Source: Staphylococcus simiae (GTDB lineage: Bacteria; Bacillota; Bacilli; Staphylococcales; Staphylococcaceae). Taken from it: DNA of 64,000 nucleotides. Positions within the stretch are counted from its first letter, which is position 1, and the number at the start of each line of letters is the position of its first letter. Shown one piece after another: positions 37,376 to 46,307 of the stretch. The stretch lies in assembly GCF_002902085.1 (NCBI RefSeq), contig NZ_PPQR01000022.1, positions 1 through 64,000 on the forward strand. Direction: 5' to 3'. The translations under genes were made by a program, and so were the position numbers. Below the pieces are notes generated by a model. The model saw only the letters and a list, made by a program, of their open reading frames with translations, was not told the DNA's origin and ran no database searches.

Positions 37376-37552
37376 AATTGCTTTATATCAGTGATATATG
37401 TTTGTTTGAACTTGTCCACAATTAAAGTATCTTCCATAAATCTTTTAAAATTAACTATTTTAACTAGAATGATATATGTTTAAAAAGATGATTATTGTAA
37501 GATAAAAAATTTTGACAAATTCATGTATGTCTCCCCATTTTAAATTTCAAAC

Positions 37553-37594
37553 CAAAAAGACTGTTAAATTGTCATTCTAACAATTCAACAGTCT
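37553..37594 (-). terminator. Terminator of the pfoR-like gene
   Basis: GACTGTTAAATTGT / ACAATTCAACAGTC, followed on the minus strand by TTTTTGG. Confidence 0.8.
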
Positions 37595-37625
37595 ACGTTA
37601 TTCTTAATGACTTGATTATGTTATT

Positions 37626-38657
37626 TTATGCATCTGCAGCACCACGGTTAATCATATCTTGTTTAGTCACAATTGGATAATTTTTAAAGGCTAGTGAGCC
37701 AATATAGCCTGACAATGTACCAACAACTGCCATTGCAATACCATAAAGAACAATCGTTGTTGGGTTATTAAAGCCAAACATGACTAAGAAGCCAGCAATC
37801 GGCGTAGCTGTACCTGTTGCATCATTTATTAATCCGGATAACGCAATAATTAAACCGGCAATCGCACCTCCGAAGAAGTTAGTAATGTAGATAGGTATAG
37901 GATTTGCAGATACAATATCTGCTTGCGACAATGGTTCAATACTTACTGAAATAGTTGATTTACGATCTCCTAATTTTAATCTGTGGAATAATGTACCATT
38001 CATAAAAGCAGAACTAAATGCTGCCATTGAACCAACTGCCATTGGAATACCCGTTAATCCAAGTAACGCGGTCAACGCCATTGAACTTAATGGCGCTGTA
38101 CCTACAACGGTAATGATACCACCTAAAATAATACCCATGATAATCGGGTTCGTATCTGTACTACTTTGAATAATATCACCAATACGAATTAAAGTGTTAT
38201 TAACAACAGGCGTCAATAATACTGCTATTAATCGTGCTAATGGTGCTAGCAGTACGATTGAACCAATTAAATCAACACCATCTGGTACATATTTTTCACT
38301 ATACTTCATAATGTAACCGACAATATAACCTGCAAAGAATCCTGGTAATAAATCGAGACCACCACAAGAGGCTGCAATGACTAAGGCATATACTGGTGAA
38401 ACACCTATGGCAAGCGCAGTTAAACCTGCTGCAGCAACACCGCCAAGACCCCCGGCAGCATCCCCTAAGTCTGCTAAAAATTTGATACCAAAGACTTCTC
38501 CACCAACGTATTTATTAAATGCCTCTACTAAAAAAGTTGCAATTGCAGCATTCGCTAAAGCACCCATCGCTCGCATACCATTGGGCGCTTTATATGTAAA
38601 TAACGTAAAAATAACTAAGACTAAAAACAAAAACAATGTACCTATTAATAAATCCAT
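37626..38657 (-). CDS. PfoR-like PTS EIIC-type membrane protein
   Basis: Polytopic membrane protein of 343 residues, Gly/Ala-rich, with about nine membrane segments (GAAGGLGGVAAAGLTALAIGVSPVYALV, LPGFFAGYIVGYIM, GIILGGIITVVGTAPLSSMALTALL). Related to the protein called PfoR, once proposed as a perfringolysin regulator, but the sequence looks like a sugar-PTS EIIC without EIIA/EIIB. Substrate unknown. Single-gene unit with AAAGGAGA before the ATG. Confidence 0.8.
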   Translation of the reverse strand: MDLLIGTLFLFLVLVIFTLFTYKAPNGMRAMGALANAAIATFLVEAFNKYVGGEVFGIKFLADLGDAAGGLGGVAAAGLTALAIGVSPVYALVIAASCGGLDLLPGFFAGYIVGYIMKYSEKYVPDGVDLIGSIVLLAPLARLIAVLLTPVVNNTLIRIGDIIQSSTDTNPIIMGIILGGIITVVGTAPLSSMALTALLGLTGIPMAVGSMAAFSSAFMNGTLFHRLKLGDRKSTISVSIEPLSQADIVSANPIPIYITNFFGGAIAGLIIALSGLINDATGTATPIAGFLVMFGFNNPTTIVLYGIAMAVVGTLSGYIGSLAFKNYPIVTKQDMINRGAADA

Positions 38658-38799
38658 ATACGGTCTCCTTTATATTATTTTGTATATTCCATGTTATACA
38701 TGAATAGTACATACAATTTTCAATGTTGTATCACCATGAAAATATACAATTGTGCAATGAGTTTTTGAAAGATGTGTCATTCATTACTTAGGCGTGTAA

Positions 38800-38940
38800 C
38801 AAAAATATTTTTTCAAAATTTATTCTGTCACATCAATTCAACAAAACTGTCTAGGTTAATAAAAAATCACTTTAGCAATAGATTGTTACTGCCCATCGCA
38901 TCATCATACCAACTATAGAATCCTTTTTGTCACTGACTTT
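38800..38940 (+). repeat. Decayed family B element
   Basis: AAAATTTATTCTGTCAC, AACAAAACTGTCTAGGTTAA, AAAAATCACTTTAGCAATAG, TTGTTACTGCCCATCGCA and CTTTTTGTCACTGA keep the module order of the ~160-bp family B repeat but with many substitutions. It lies in the long gap between the pfoR-like gene and the ABC genes (38658-39213), in which I see no gene. Confidence 0.5.
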
Positions 38941-39075
38941 CTTTATTTCAAAAACTCTTAGGCGTTATTTTACTACAAAATTTATTATGTTTCACGGAAT
39001 ATTTTAAAATTTCTGATAATTTTATATTTATTTATATGTAAATTAACAATATTCGTTAAATTTACACATCAAAAA

Positions 39076-39158
39076 GGGTTTCTCCCAAATTGGACTGGTA
39101 CATAATTATTTTTTAAATTATTCACTTTTTATTTATCAGTCCTGAAAAATAGAGAACC
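39076..39158 (+). repeat. Minimal family A element (no STAR cargo)
   Basis: About 80 bp: GGGTTTCTCCCAAATTGG and GGACTGGTACATAATT at the left end joined directly to AAATTATTCAC, TTTATTTATCAGTCCTG and AGAGAACC at the right end. Inverted GGACTGRTA and GGTTCTCT-like boxes at both ends, nothing between but AT-rich sequence. Confidence 0.7.
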
Positions 39159-39160
39159 AT

Positions 39161-39203
39161 CAAAAAAGACAGAAACAACTTGTCACAGTAGTTTCTGTCT
39201 TAT
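39161..39203 (-). terminator. Terminator of the ABC transporter operon
   Basis: AAGACAGAAAC (39166-39176) / GTTTCTGTCTT (39191-39201) with TTTTTTGATGG following on the minus strand. Confidence 0.8.
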
Positions 39204-39213
39204 CTTCGACTTG

Positions 39214-39879
39214 TTATTGTTCTAATTGTAATTGACCATCTTGCATATGGTAAGACTTATCACAATATTTCTTTAATCGTTCATCATGTGTCACAATAAT
39301 ACACGCTTTATTTCTCTTTTTAGCTTGATCTCGTAAAATTTTAACAACTTCAATCGCATTTTCAGTATCTAATGATGCCGTTGGTTCATCTGCTAAGATA
39401 ATTGATGGATTAGTATAAAGTGCTTTAGCAATTGCCACACGCTGTCTTTGACCACCTGATAATTCAGATGGTAATTTATTCCCCAATTCTACTAAGCCTA
39501 GTTGTGTCATTAACTGATGATAGTCTTCATCATTCATAACATTTTTCTTCTTTTTCTTTAGTAATGTAAATTGCTGTTTAACAGTTAAAAATGGTACTAA
39601 ATTCGTCGCTTGTAAAATAAAGCCAATATCAGACATTCTCACTTTGGCCAACTGCTTTTGACGCATTGTTGTAATATCTTGTTGATTAATCAAAATACGT
39701 CCAGTTGTCGGTGTTTGTAAAGCCCCCGCCATAGTTAGAAAGGTACTTTTACCTGAACCTGATGGACCAACTAACGCAACGATGTCACCTTCATCAATAT
39801 TAAAGTTTGTTGATTTAACCGCTTCAATTGTTTTGTTACCATCTTTAAAAGATTTTGTCACATCTTCAAATTGCAACAT
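39214..39879 (-). CDS. ABC transporter ATP-binding protein (HrtA/LolD-like)
   Basis: 221-residue MacB/LolD-type ATPase: Walker A GPSGSGKST (about 38-46), signature LSGGQRQR, Walker B IILADEPTASLD and H-loop IVTHDERLKKYC. Pairs with the FtsX-type permease immediately upstream (13 bp). Resembles HrtA, the haem exporter ATPase, in size and motifs but is not clearly orthologous. Probable export or membrane-stress function. Confidence 0.85.
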   Translation of the reverse strand: MLQFEDVTKSFKDGNKTIEAVKSTNFNIDEGDIVALVGPSGSGKSTFLTMAGALQTPTTGRILINQQDITTMRQKQLAKVRMSDIGFILQATNLVPFLTVKQQFTLLKKKKKNVMNDEDYHQLMTQLGLVELGNKLPSELSGGQRQRVAIAKALYTNPSIILADEPTASLDTENAIEVVKILRDQAKKRNKACIIVTHDERLKKYCDKSYHMQDGQLQLEQ

Positions 39880-39892
39880 ACCTTAGTCCCTC

Positions 39893-40942
39893 CTATCCTA
39901 TAGCTTTTAATGGATCTATTTTTCTTATAGTTAACACTGAGAATAAACTGCCTATCATTGATACGACGATTAACACAAGTGCAAAAATAACAAGTGTCAT
40001 GACATCAAATTTGACAGGTACTGCATCAGGTAAAAATGCACCAGTTATCGCAGTTAAGATAAGACCAATTATTGTACCAAATACTGCTAAAATGACGGTT
40101 TGTGATAATACCACTTTGGCTAAATAACCATTCGTAAATCCCTGAGCTTTCAAAATACCAAATAAACTCGTTTTTTGTAATGTAATGACGTATAAAAAGA
40201 TACCAATGACAGTTGCTGAAATCACAAACAAGAATGATATCATAAAGTTAAGCGTTAAATTTTGAGGTTTATAACCAGGTAAATTTTCAATAAAATCATT
40301 AATACTCACTGCTTCTAAATTATGATTTAACGTTTTATCTTTCCAATGTTTGTCACGTACAACAACTGCATTGACTTTATCTTTAGCTAACATTGGATTA
40401 ATTTTTTGAATAGTATCATTATTAGTGAAAATAACTGGAGATGCATTATATTTAGCACTTTCTGAAAAGCCTACAATATGTAGCGTTTCATCTGACTGAG
40501 ACAACGTTAATTTATCTCCTACTTTAAATCCTTTGTCTTTAAGTGTTTGATCTGCAACAACATCATTCGTGTTAGTTGCTTTATGACCTTCAATTAACTT
40601 AGGTACTAAGAATGACTTAGCTGTCACCCCAAATACCAAGACATTTTCTTCTTGATGTCCATTAGAAATAATTTCTCCTGTTTGTTTTAGAGGTGTTTGT
40701 TGCTGATATTTATCTTTAACATCTTTACTGTTAAAAATTGACTGCTGTACAGTTTGGTTAGCGTCTTTATTTAAGACAATGGCATCAGCATCCCATTTAT
40801 CGATACCTTCTTTATTCATATTAATCAAACCATTGGCTAGTCCTGATAATAGAAATAATAAGTAACTAATCATTGTTAAGACACCAATAATAAGTCCAAA
40901 TTTTAATTTATTATGCCGAATTTCATTCCAAGCTAAAAACAT
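39893..40942 (-). CDS. ABC transporter permease (FtsX/HrtB-like)
   Basis: 349 residues with the FtsX/MacB layout: one N-terminal membrane segment (FGLIIGVLTMISYLLFLLSGL), a large extracellular domain (about 40-225), and three C-terminal membrane segments ending KIDPLKAIG. HrtB-like in length and topology. AAAAAGGAGAG before the ATG. No two-component system is adjacent, unlike hrtAB, which is next to hssRS; substrate is unknown. Confidence 0.85.
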   Translation of the reverse strand: MFLAWNEIRHNKLKFGLIIGVLTMISYLLFLLSGLANGLINMNKEGIDKWDADAIVLNKDANQTVQQSIFNSKDVKDKYQQQTPLKQTGEIISNGHQEENVLVFGVTAKSFLVPKLIEGHKATNTNDVVADQTLKDKGFKVGDKLTLSQSDETLHIVGFSESAKYNASPVIFTNNDTIQKINPMLAKDKVNAVVVRDKHWKDKTLNHNLEAVSINDFIENLPGYKPQNLTLNFMISFLFVISATVIGIFLYVITLQKTSLFGILKAQGFTNGYLAKVVLSQTVILAVFGTIIGLILTAITGAFLPDAVPVKFDVMTLVIFALVLIVVSMIGSLFSVLTIRKIDPLKAIG

Positions 40943-41113
40943 GTAGGTCTCTCCTTTTTATAAGTATCATTTTACGATTGCTATAACGCTTCTTAATTCT
41001 CACATAGAAATAACAATTGCAGTTGCTTGGTTCTTTGTTCTGTCTCATTATACCCAAAGTTATATTATTTTAAAGGTTTCATGAACATTTGTTATATTTG
41101 TCATCATAAAATT

Positions 41114-41465
41114 GGGGTCTTTAACAAATTAGCCTGAAACACAATTATTTTTTAAGCCTCGCTATGCCCAACCTGCATTGCATGAAAAAACTGGATAACC
41201 AGTTTTTCTGTGTTGGGTCCCTTCCTAGGGTGCTGTCTCAGCCTCCCCAACTGGCATGGTTTGTAGAAACTGATTCATCAGTTTCTTTGTGTTGGGGCCC
41301 GGGTCTTCGACTAGCACTGCTTCCCCAACTTGCACATTACAGTAAAAATTCTATTTATAGAATTTTTCTATGTTGGGGCCCGGTCCCTCAGGAGTCTCGG
41401 CTTCAAATTAATTTTCGTTTTAAATTATTCACTTTCTATTTATCAGTCCAAAAAAATAGAGAACC
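41114..41465 (+). repeat. Family A element with three STAR units
   Basis: Left end is degenerate (GGGGTCTTTAACAAATTAG, ACACAATTATTTTTTAAGCC); right end is a normal AGAGAACC. Between them are three hairpin units ending GTTGGGTCCC (about 41212), GTTGGGGCCC (about 41302) and GTTGGGGCCC (about 41373), and the CTAGGGTGCTGTCTCAGCC block. Occupies most of the 40943-41548 gap. Confidence 0.85.
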
Positions 41466-41489
41466 TAAAATTGACATATTCAGACACAA

Positions 41490-41527
41490 TTAAAAGCCTC
41501 TTACTTTAATATGTTGTAAGAGGCTCA
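41490..41527 (-). terminator. Terminator of the acid phosphatase gene
   Basis: AAAAGCCTCTTAC (41492-41504) / GTAAGAGGCT (41516-41525), followed on the minus strand by TTTTAATTG. Confidence 0.75.
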
Positions 41528-41548
41528 TATTTACATTATCGATGATGA

Positions 41549-42442
41549 TTATTTAACTTTACCAGTTTCTGGATCAAATTGCTTAATTGATTGTGTTCTC
41601 AATTTATCTTTTTGTTGGTCTGTTAGTTTACTATTATTGTTATAAATTGTAGATTCCCAACTACCGTACATTGGATTAGGGAAAATAATGTATTTTTTAC
41701 CGAAATCATCTTTATGTTTGTTAATCAAGTCTTCACGAGATTGTGCTGTTGCTTCTTTAGGATCCGTGAAATCTAATAAGTTATCACCAAATAACATCAC
41801 AAGTTTATGATGTTTCTCAACTTGCTGTCTACGAGGTTCTTTACTCTTATCATCTTTACCTTTTAGTAAAATATGACTTTTTTTAGCTTGAGGAATATCT
41901 TCTTTTTTCAAGTTACGTTGTGTCGCTTTTAAGTCTTTATCTTTATCTCTGTCTGATATGTAATAAATATCTACACCTTTATCATCGGCATATTTTAAGA
42001 ACTCTTTCGCACCATAAACAGGTTTAGCTTGAGCAGATTGAACCCATTCATGCCATCCTGCTGGAAAAGCTTTGTTATGTACTGATGCATAGCCTTGGAA
42101 TGGTGAGTTGTCTAATACTGTTTCATCCAAATCTAATGCAATTGCTAATTTATGTTTGCCTTTATTCTTTTTAATTTCTTTATCAAGTTGAACTTTAGCA
42201 CTATTATATCCTTGTAAATATAATGCTTTAGCTTCAGCAGAGTTTTGATACCAAGCAACTGCCATCGTATTTTCTTTACCTAAGTTAACTTGTTCTGTGG
42301 ATGTAGTTTGTTTTGTCTGTTGCGTTTGTTCTATGTCATCGGAACTTTTGGCCAATGCCGTTGAATGTGTCGCGATAGGCGCTGACATTGTGACAGCTAC
42401 AGATAAACCGATTGCCGCAACTGATTTTGTTAATTTAGTCAT
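41549..42442 (-). CDS. Secreted class C acid phosphatase / 5'-nucleotidase (e(P4) family)
   Basis: Extracellular HAD IIIB phosphatase of 297 residues. A Sec signal peptide ends near ALA-KSS (about residue 31); no clear lipobox Cys is present although many relatives are lipoproteins. Catalytic motif DLDETVLDNS (Asp near 103 and 105), YYISDRDK, and GDNLLDF supply the HAD residues. It likely strips phosphate from nucleoside monophosphates so that nucleosides can be imported. Single-gene unit with GAGGTGATT before the ATG. The gap upstream (42443-42787) holds no gene; a GTCATATGAC dyad is seen at 42666-42675. Confidence 0.9.
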   Translation of the reverse strand: MTKLTKSVAAIGLSVAVTMSAPIATHSTALAKSSDDIEQTQQTKQTTSTEQVNLGKENTMAVAWYQNSAEAKALYLQGYNSAKVQLDKEIKKNKGKHKLAIALDLDETVLDNSPFQGYASVHNKAFPAGWHEWVQSAQAKPVYGAKEFLKYADDKGVDIYYISDRDKDKDLKATQRNLKKEDIPQAKKSHILLKGKDDKSKEPRRQQVEKHHKLVMLFGDNLLDFTDPKEATAQSREDLINKHKDDFGKKYIIFPNPMYGSWESTIYNNNSKLTDQQKDKLRTQSIKQFDPETGKVK

Positions 42443-42787
42443 CGAATCACCTCATCTAAGAATTATAAAATACAATTAAAATTATAAATGAAATTGAACA
42501 TCTTATGCAATTTTTACTTTAACAATAGTTTGTATTATGTTATTTTCTTTGATCATTAAACATTAGGTCTTTTAGAAGTACAATAAAAATAATTTTTTCG
42601 CTTTATTTTATAAAGACACAACTGCAGGAACTAATTAAAAACCAAAATTATATATTTAATGACAGGTCATATGACACTAGTAAGGGTGAGTAGTATTTCA
42701 AAACATGTATATTAAAACACAACAGTTGCTACTAATATCTTAAAGTTAATTATAGTGCGATTTGTGTCTAACTCTTTTAAGCACTTT

Positions 42788-43297
42788 TTACTGATCTAAA
42801 GCAATATTAATATGTGCTAAATGATGATTTTCATGCCATGATAATTTAGCAATGGTTTCCCCAACTGTTACTGTACCTTCATCTTTTAACTTAAATGTAC
42901 GATCAAGTTGTGCTAAATCAATATCTTTAATCACTGCAACAATTCTTTGATTCAACGCCCCTAATAACTGAATTGATATATATATTGGTAAATCATTATC
43001 TTCCATTAATACCCATTGATTTTGATCAAATGGTGGTATTTCTGGATTATCATCAGTTAAAGCTAATTTCAATCTTTGATACATATTTAATTGTGAATCT
43101 GCAATATGATGAACAAGCTGTTGCACTGTCCATGCCCCTTGTCTATATGTTGACTGAAGTTGACTTTCCTTTATATTGTCAACAGAATGTTGTAATCGTT
43201 TAGTATATTCTTCAATATCTTGTGACCATTGTCGCAAATGATCCTCTGTAATTGTTTGCGGAACTTGTAATTGGCCTATAGGAAATCTTACGTCCAT
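42788..43297 (-). CDS. YfiT-like DinB-family metal protein (putative bacillithiol transferase)
   Basis: 169-residue DinB/YfiT four-helix bundle. Opens FPIGQLQVPQTI and has WTVQQLVHHIADS (His63/64) and SWHENHHLAHI (His near 158 and 162), the metal triad of B. subtilis YfiT. The related BstA enzymes transfer bacillithiol to electrophiles; annotation in many genomes is metal-dependent hydrolase. The start with AGGGGGAG is ATG 43297 rather than 43327. Single-gene unit. Confidence 0.83.
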   Translation of the reverse strand: MDVRFPIGQLQVPQTITEDHLRQWSQDIEEYTKRLQHSVDNIKESQLQSTYRQGAWTVQQLVHHIADSQLNMYQRLKLALTDDNPEIPPFDQNQWVLMEDNDLPIYISIQLLGALNQRIVAVIKDIDLAQLDRTFKLKDEGTVTVGETIAKLSWHENHHLAHINIALDQ

Positions 43298-43547
43298 GTC
43301 ATTCTCCCCCTTATTCATATTTAACATTATCTTATAACTTTATAAGTTCTAATTCAATTCGTTGCTAACTGCATTATCTTCCTTGTCATTCATCACAACT
43401 TAAAACAAATCATTTTTATAATATAATTCAGTGACAAATCAACTCATTATGAGTTAATATTCATTTTTAATAATGTATTACTATTGCAATATTCATTGTT
43501 TACTAATAAAATCAAATTGTTATCGTTTGAAAATTGATTATCGTCTT

Positions 43548-43562
43548 ATTTTTCAGATTTTT
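43548..43562 (+). promoter_or_regulatory. Weak CodY-like site upstream of brnQ
   Basis: ATTTTTCAGATTTTT agrees with 11 of 15 positions of AATTTTCWGAAAATT. CodY control of branched-chain transporters is well known in staphylococci, but this match is weak. No gene is seen in the rest of 43298-43602. Confidence 0.25.
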
Positions 43563-43602
43563 TAAATTATTATGAATACATACAACTAGGAAGGAAATGA
43601 CA

Positions 43603-44913
43603 ATGAAAAAACAAGTTATTATTTCAGGACTCATGTTATTTTCATTATTTTTTGGTGCCGGAAATCTAATATTCCCACCTATGCTAGGTCATACTGCTGG
43701 CGAAAATATGTGGATTAGCATGCTAGGTTTTGCACTTACGGGTATATTGCTCCCCTTTATAACTGTAATTGTAGTAGCTTATTATGATGAAGGTGTTGAA
43801 AGTGTAGGAAATAGAATCCATCCGTGGTTTGGCTTTGGCTTTGCTGTCGTCATTTATATGTCTATCGGTGCATTCTATGGTATTCCAAGGGCAGCCAACG
43901 TTGCTTATGAAATTGGTACTAGAAACATCTTACCGATACATAACCAATGGACTTTAGTTATCTTTGCTGCAATCTTTTTTGCGATTGTTTATTGGATCAG
44001 TTTAAATCCATCAAAAATTGTTGATAATTTAGGAAAACTATTAACACCACTATTATTATTAATGGTAGCTTTATTAAGTATTGCAGTCATTATCAATCCG
44101 GAATCAGCATTAGGCGCACCACATGACAAGTATGTGGCACATCCATTCGTTTCAGGTAGTTTAGAAGGTTACTTTACAATGGATTTAGTTGCTGCATTAG
44201 CCTTTTCAGTAGTCATTGTGAACGGCTATAAATTTAAAGGTATGACTGACCGTTTAAAAATATTAAAATATGTCTGTTTATCAGGGTTAATTTCAGCTCT
44301 ATTACTTGGCGTTATCTATTTTGCTTTAGCTTATGTTGGTGCATCTACAGCACCTGGCAATTATAAAGACGGCACAGATATTTTAACTTACAACTCATTA
44401 CGTGTCTTTGGTTCATTTGGCGATATCGTCTTTGCGTTAACTGTTATACTGGCATGCTTAACGACGTGTATTGGTTTAGTCAATGCCTGTGCTACGTTCA
44501 CTAAAAAACATGTCAACAAATTTTCGTATAAATCATTTGCTTTAGTCTTTTCAATTATTGGTTTCTTATTTACAACATTAGGCTTAAAAATGATCTTAAG
44601 TATTGCTGTACCATTATTAACCTTAATATATCCAGTATCAATTGTTCTTGTCTTAATTTCATTTATTAATATGTTCAGCTCATTCAGATTTAGTTGGGCA
44701 TATCGTTTAGCAACAATTGTTACGCTAGTGATTTCAATCTTACAAATTTTAAATAGCTTTAACTTACTACATGGCTTTGTCTTAAATTGGTTTAAAGCCT
44801 TACCGCTAGCTAGTATCGATTTAGCTTGGTTAATACCTTTTATCCTATTTACGATTATTGGCTTAATTATTGACTTTGCTATCAAACGTCAACCTAATAG
44901 GACAGCATCGTAA
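43603..44913 (+). CDS. brnQ: Branched-chain amino acid:cation symporter (BrnQ)
   Basis: LIVCS-family transporter, 436 residues and 12 membrane segments. Hallmark N-terminus FFGAGNLIFPPMLGHTAG (about 17-34) and VNACATFTKKHVNKFSYK. The start is the ATG at 43603, eight bases after AGGAAGG; the ATG at 43597 abuts that site. S. aureus has several BrnQ copies. By neighbourhood (acid phosphatase, formate/nitrite channel) I think this one is the brnQ2-type, from memory only. Confidence 0.92.
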   Translation: MKKQVIISGLMLFSLFFGAGNLIFPPMLGHTAGENMWISMLGFALTGILLPFITVIVVAYYDEGVESVGNRIHPWFGFGFAVVIYMSIGAFYGIPRAANVAYEIGTRNILPIHNQWTLVIFAAIFFAIVYWISLNPSKIVDNLGKLLTPLLLLMVALLSIAVIINPESALGAPHDKYVAHPFVSGSLEGYFTMDLVAALAFSVVIVNGYKFKGMTDRLKILKYVCLSGLISALLLGVIYFALAYVGASTAPGNYKDGTDILTYNSLRVFGSFGDIVFALTVILACLTTCIGLVNACATFTKKHVNKFSYKSFALVFSIIGFLFTTLGLKMILSIAVPLLTLIYPVSIVLVLISFINMFSSFRFSWAYRLATIVTLVISILQILNSFNLLHGFVLNWFKALPLASIDLAWLIPFILFTIIGLIIDFAIKRQPNRTAS

Positions 44914-45019
44914 TAATTATGTAAGTTCGATTCTGAGCTGTTTGCTAATAAAAATACAGTTCATATTGATTGCGATATAGCACAGCAATACGTTCCAATC
45001 TACAATGCATAACAATCTT

Positions 45020-45055
45020 TAAGGTGAGACATATTTAATGTCTCATCTTTTTTAG
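45020..45055 (+). terminator. Terminator of brnQ
   Basis: GGTGAGACAT / ATGTCTCATC followed by TTTTTT. Confidence 0.8.
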
Positions 45056-45247
45056 GTTCTCTATTTTTCAGGATTGATAAATAAAAAGTGAATAATTTAA
45101 AATATAAATTATTTTGAAGCCAAGACTCCTGAGGGACCGGGCCCCAGCAAAGAAAAATTCTGTTAACAGAATTTTTACTATAATATGCAAGCTGGGGTGA
45201 GAGGCTTAAAAAAATAATTATGTATCAGTCCCATTTGGAAGAGAACC
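45055..45247 (-). repeat. Family A element, reverse orientation, one STAR unit
   Basis: Starts GGTTCTCTATTTTTCAGG, ends AGAGAACC. Contains one GGGCCCCAGC hairpin unit with AAATTCTGTTAACAGAATTT stem and the AGACTCCTGAGG block. Orientation is opposite to the copies at 1352 and 41114. Lies between the brnQ terminator and the formate/nitrite transporter promoter. Confidence 0.85.
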
Positions 45248-45362
45248 CTTTTTTATAGGTAATATCATTGAATTTCAATGCTTATAAATTATTAACAATA
45301 CTCAATCATTTTCAAAATATAATCTTTGCTAATTTTACAAAGAATGTTTTTCAAAAAATATT

Positions 45363-45402
45363 TTGTGAAAACATTCACAAAATGATCTTTTCATAGTATA
45401 CT
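45363..45402 (+). promoter_or_regulatory. Rex operator and promoter of the formate/nitrite transporter
   Basis: TTGTGAAAACATTCACAA (45363-45380) has perfect TTGTGAA/TTCACAA arms, matching the staphylococcal Rex consensus TTGTGAAWWWWTTCACAA except for one C in the centre. A possible -35 TTCACA (45374-45379) overlaps it, with TATACT at 45397-45402 after 17 bp. Binding would block transcription when NADH is low. Confidence 0.72.
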
Positions 45403-45434
45403 CTCTATATTAAATGAAAAGTGAGGAACTAACA

Positions 45435-46253
45435 TTGAAAGATAAACCAATAAAATGGGATAAAATATTTTACGGTGATGAGTGGGTTAATAGTGTTGTT
45501 GAAACTATTAAGACTAAAGATATATTACAAAATGTTTATTTCAAACGTTATTTATTACGTGCCATGATGGCAGGATTCATCATTGGTATTATTACTGTTT
45601 TCGTATTATCTGTTAAAGCAACACATGAACCTGATTTACCTGCTGGTATAGTAAATATGGCTGGTTCAATTACATTTAGTTTTGCCTTGGTACTCATATT
45701 ATTTACCAATTCTGAATTACTGACCAGCAATTTTATGTATTTCACTGTTGGGCTATACTACAAAGTTATTAAACCAACAAGAGTATTAAAAATTTTCTTA
45801 TTATGTTTTGCTGGGAATATATTAGGTGCTTTAATTCTATTTAGTTTTATGCGCTTTTCTAATGTTATGACACCAGAAATGCTTTCTCAATTATCATCCG
45901 TTATAGAACATAAAACATTATCTACAGGATTTTTAAGTATTCTAGTAAAAGCAATATTTGCTAACTTTTTCATTAATATTTCATTAGTTATTGCGATGCA
46001 AATTGATGATGTCTTAGCTAAGATGTTTGTCATGATGTTTGGTGTCACTATCTTTGCCTTTATGGGCTATGAGCACGTCGTTTACAATAGTTGCCTATTT
46101 ATGGGTGGACTTATTTATCAAGTAGATACATTACATTTTATTCCAGCCATTTCAAACATCGTTGCTGCCTTTATTGGTAACTATATTGGCGGAGGCTTAA
46201 TTATCGGTCTATTTTATGCTTATTTAAACGATCATAAACAATTTATTGATTAA
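45435..46253 (+). CDS. Formate/nitrite transporter family channel
   Basis: FNT-family pentameric channel, about 272 residues with six membrane segments. Characteristic MAGFIIGIITVFVLSV, NSELLTSNFMYFTVG (about 95-109), and GYEHVVYNSCLFMGG (about 213-227) include the FNT pore segments. An ATG at 45414 has no ribosome site; GTGAGG lies before a TTG at 45435, which I choose. The Rex operator implies expression in fermentation or nitrite respiration; formate efflux or nitrite uptake are the candidate roles. Confidence 0.88.
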   Translation: MKDKPIKWDKIFYGDEWVNSVVETIKTKDILQNVYFKRYLLRAMMAGFIIGIITVFVLSVKATHEPDLPAGIVNMAGSITFSFALVLILFTNSELLTSNFMYFTVGLYYKVIKPTRVLKIFLLCFAGNILGALILFSFMRFSNVMTPEMLSQLSSVIEHKTLSTGFLSILVKAIFANFFINISLVIAMQIDDVLAKMFVMMFGVTIFAFMGYEHVVYNSCLFMGGLIYQVDTLHFIPAISNIVAAFIGNYIGGGLIIGLFYAYLNDHKQFID

Positions 46254-46307
46254 AAGTAAGCTCATACCATCATTGTCTACTCTGTTAATCATATGACTTA
46301 GTAGATG

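Noticed and set aside
37626-38657. PfoR as a transcriptional regulator
   Set aside because: The protein is polytopic membrane sequence with no DNA-binding domain; the historical name does not fit what is seen.
42666-42675. GTCATATGAC palindrome between acid phosphatase and yfiT-like genes
   Set aside because: Only 10 bp, no second copy at another promoter in the window and distant from both starts; not enough to call an operator.
44388-44885. 165-codon antisense frame within brnQ
   Set aside because: Composition is that expected for the opposite strand of a membrane protein gene; brnQ is intact and has clear motifs.
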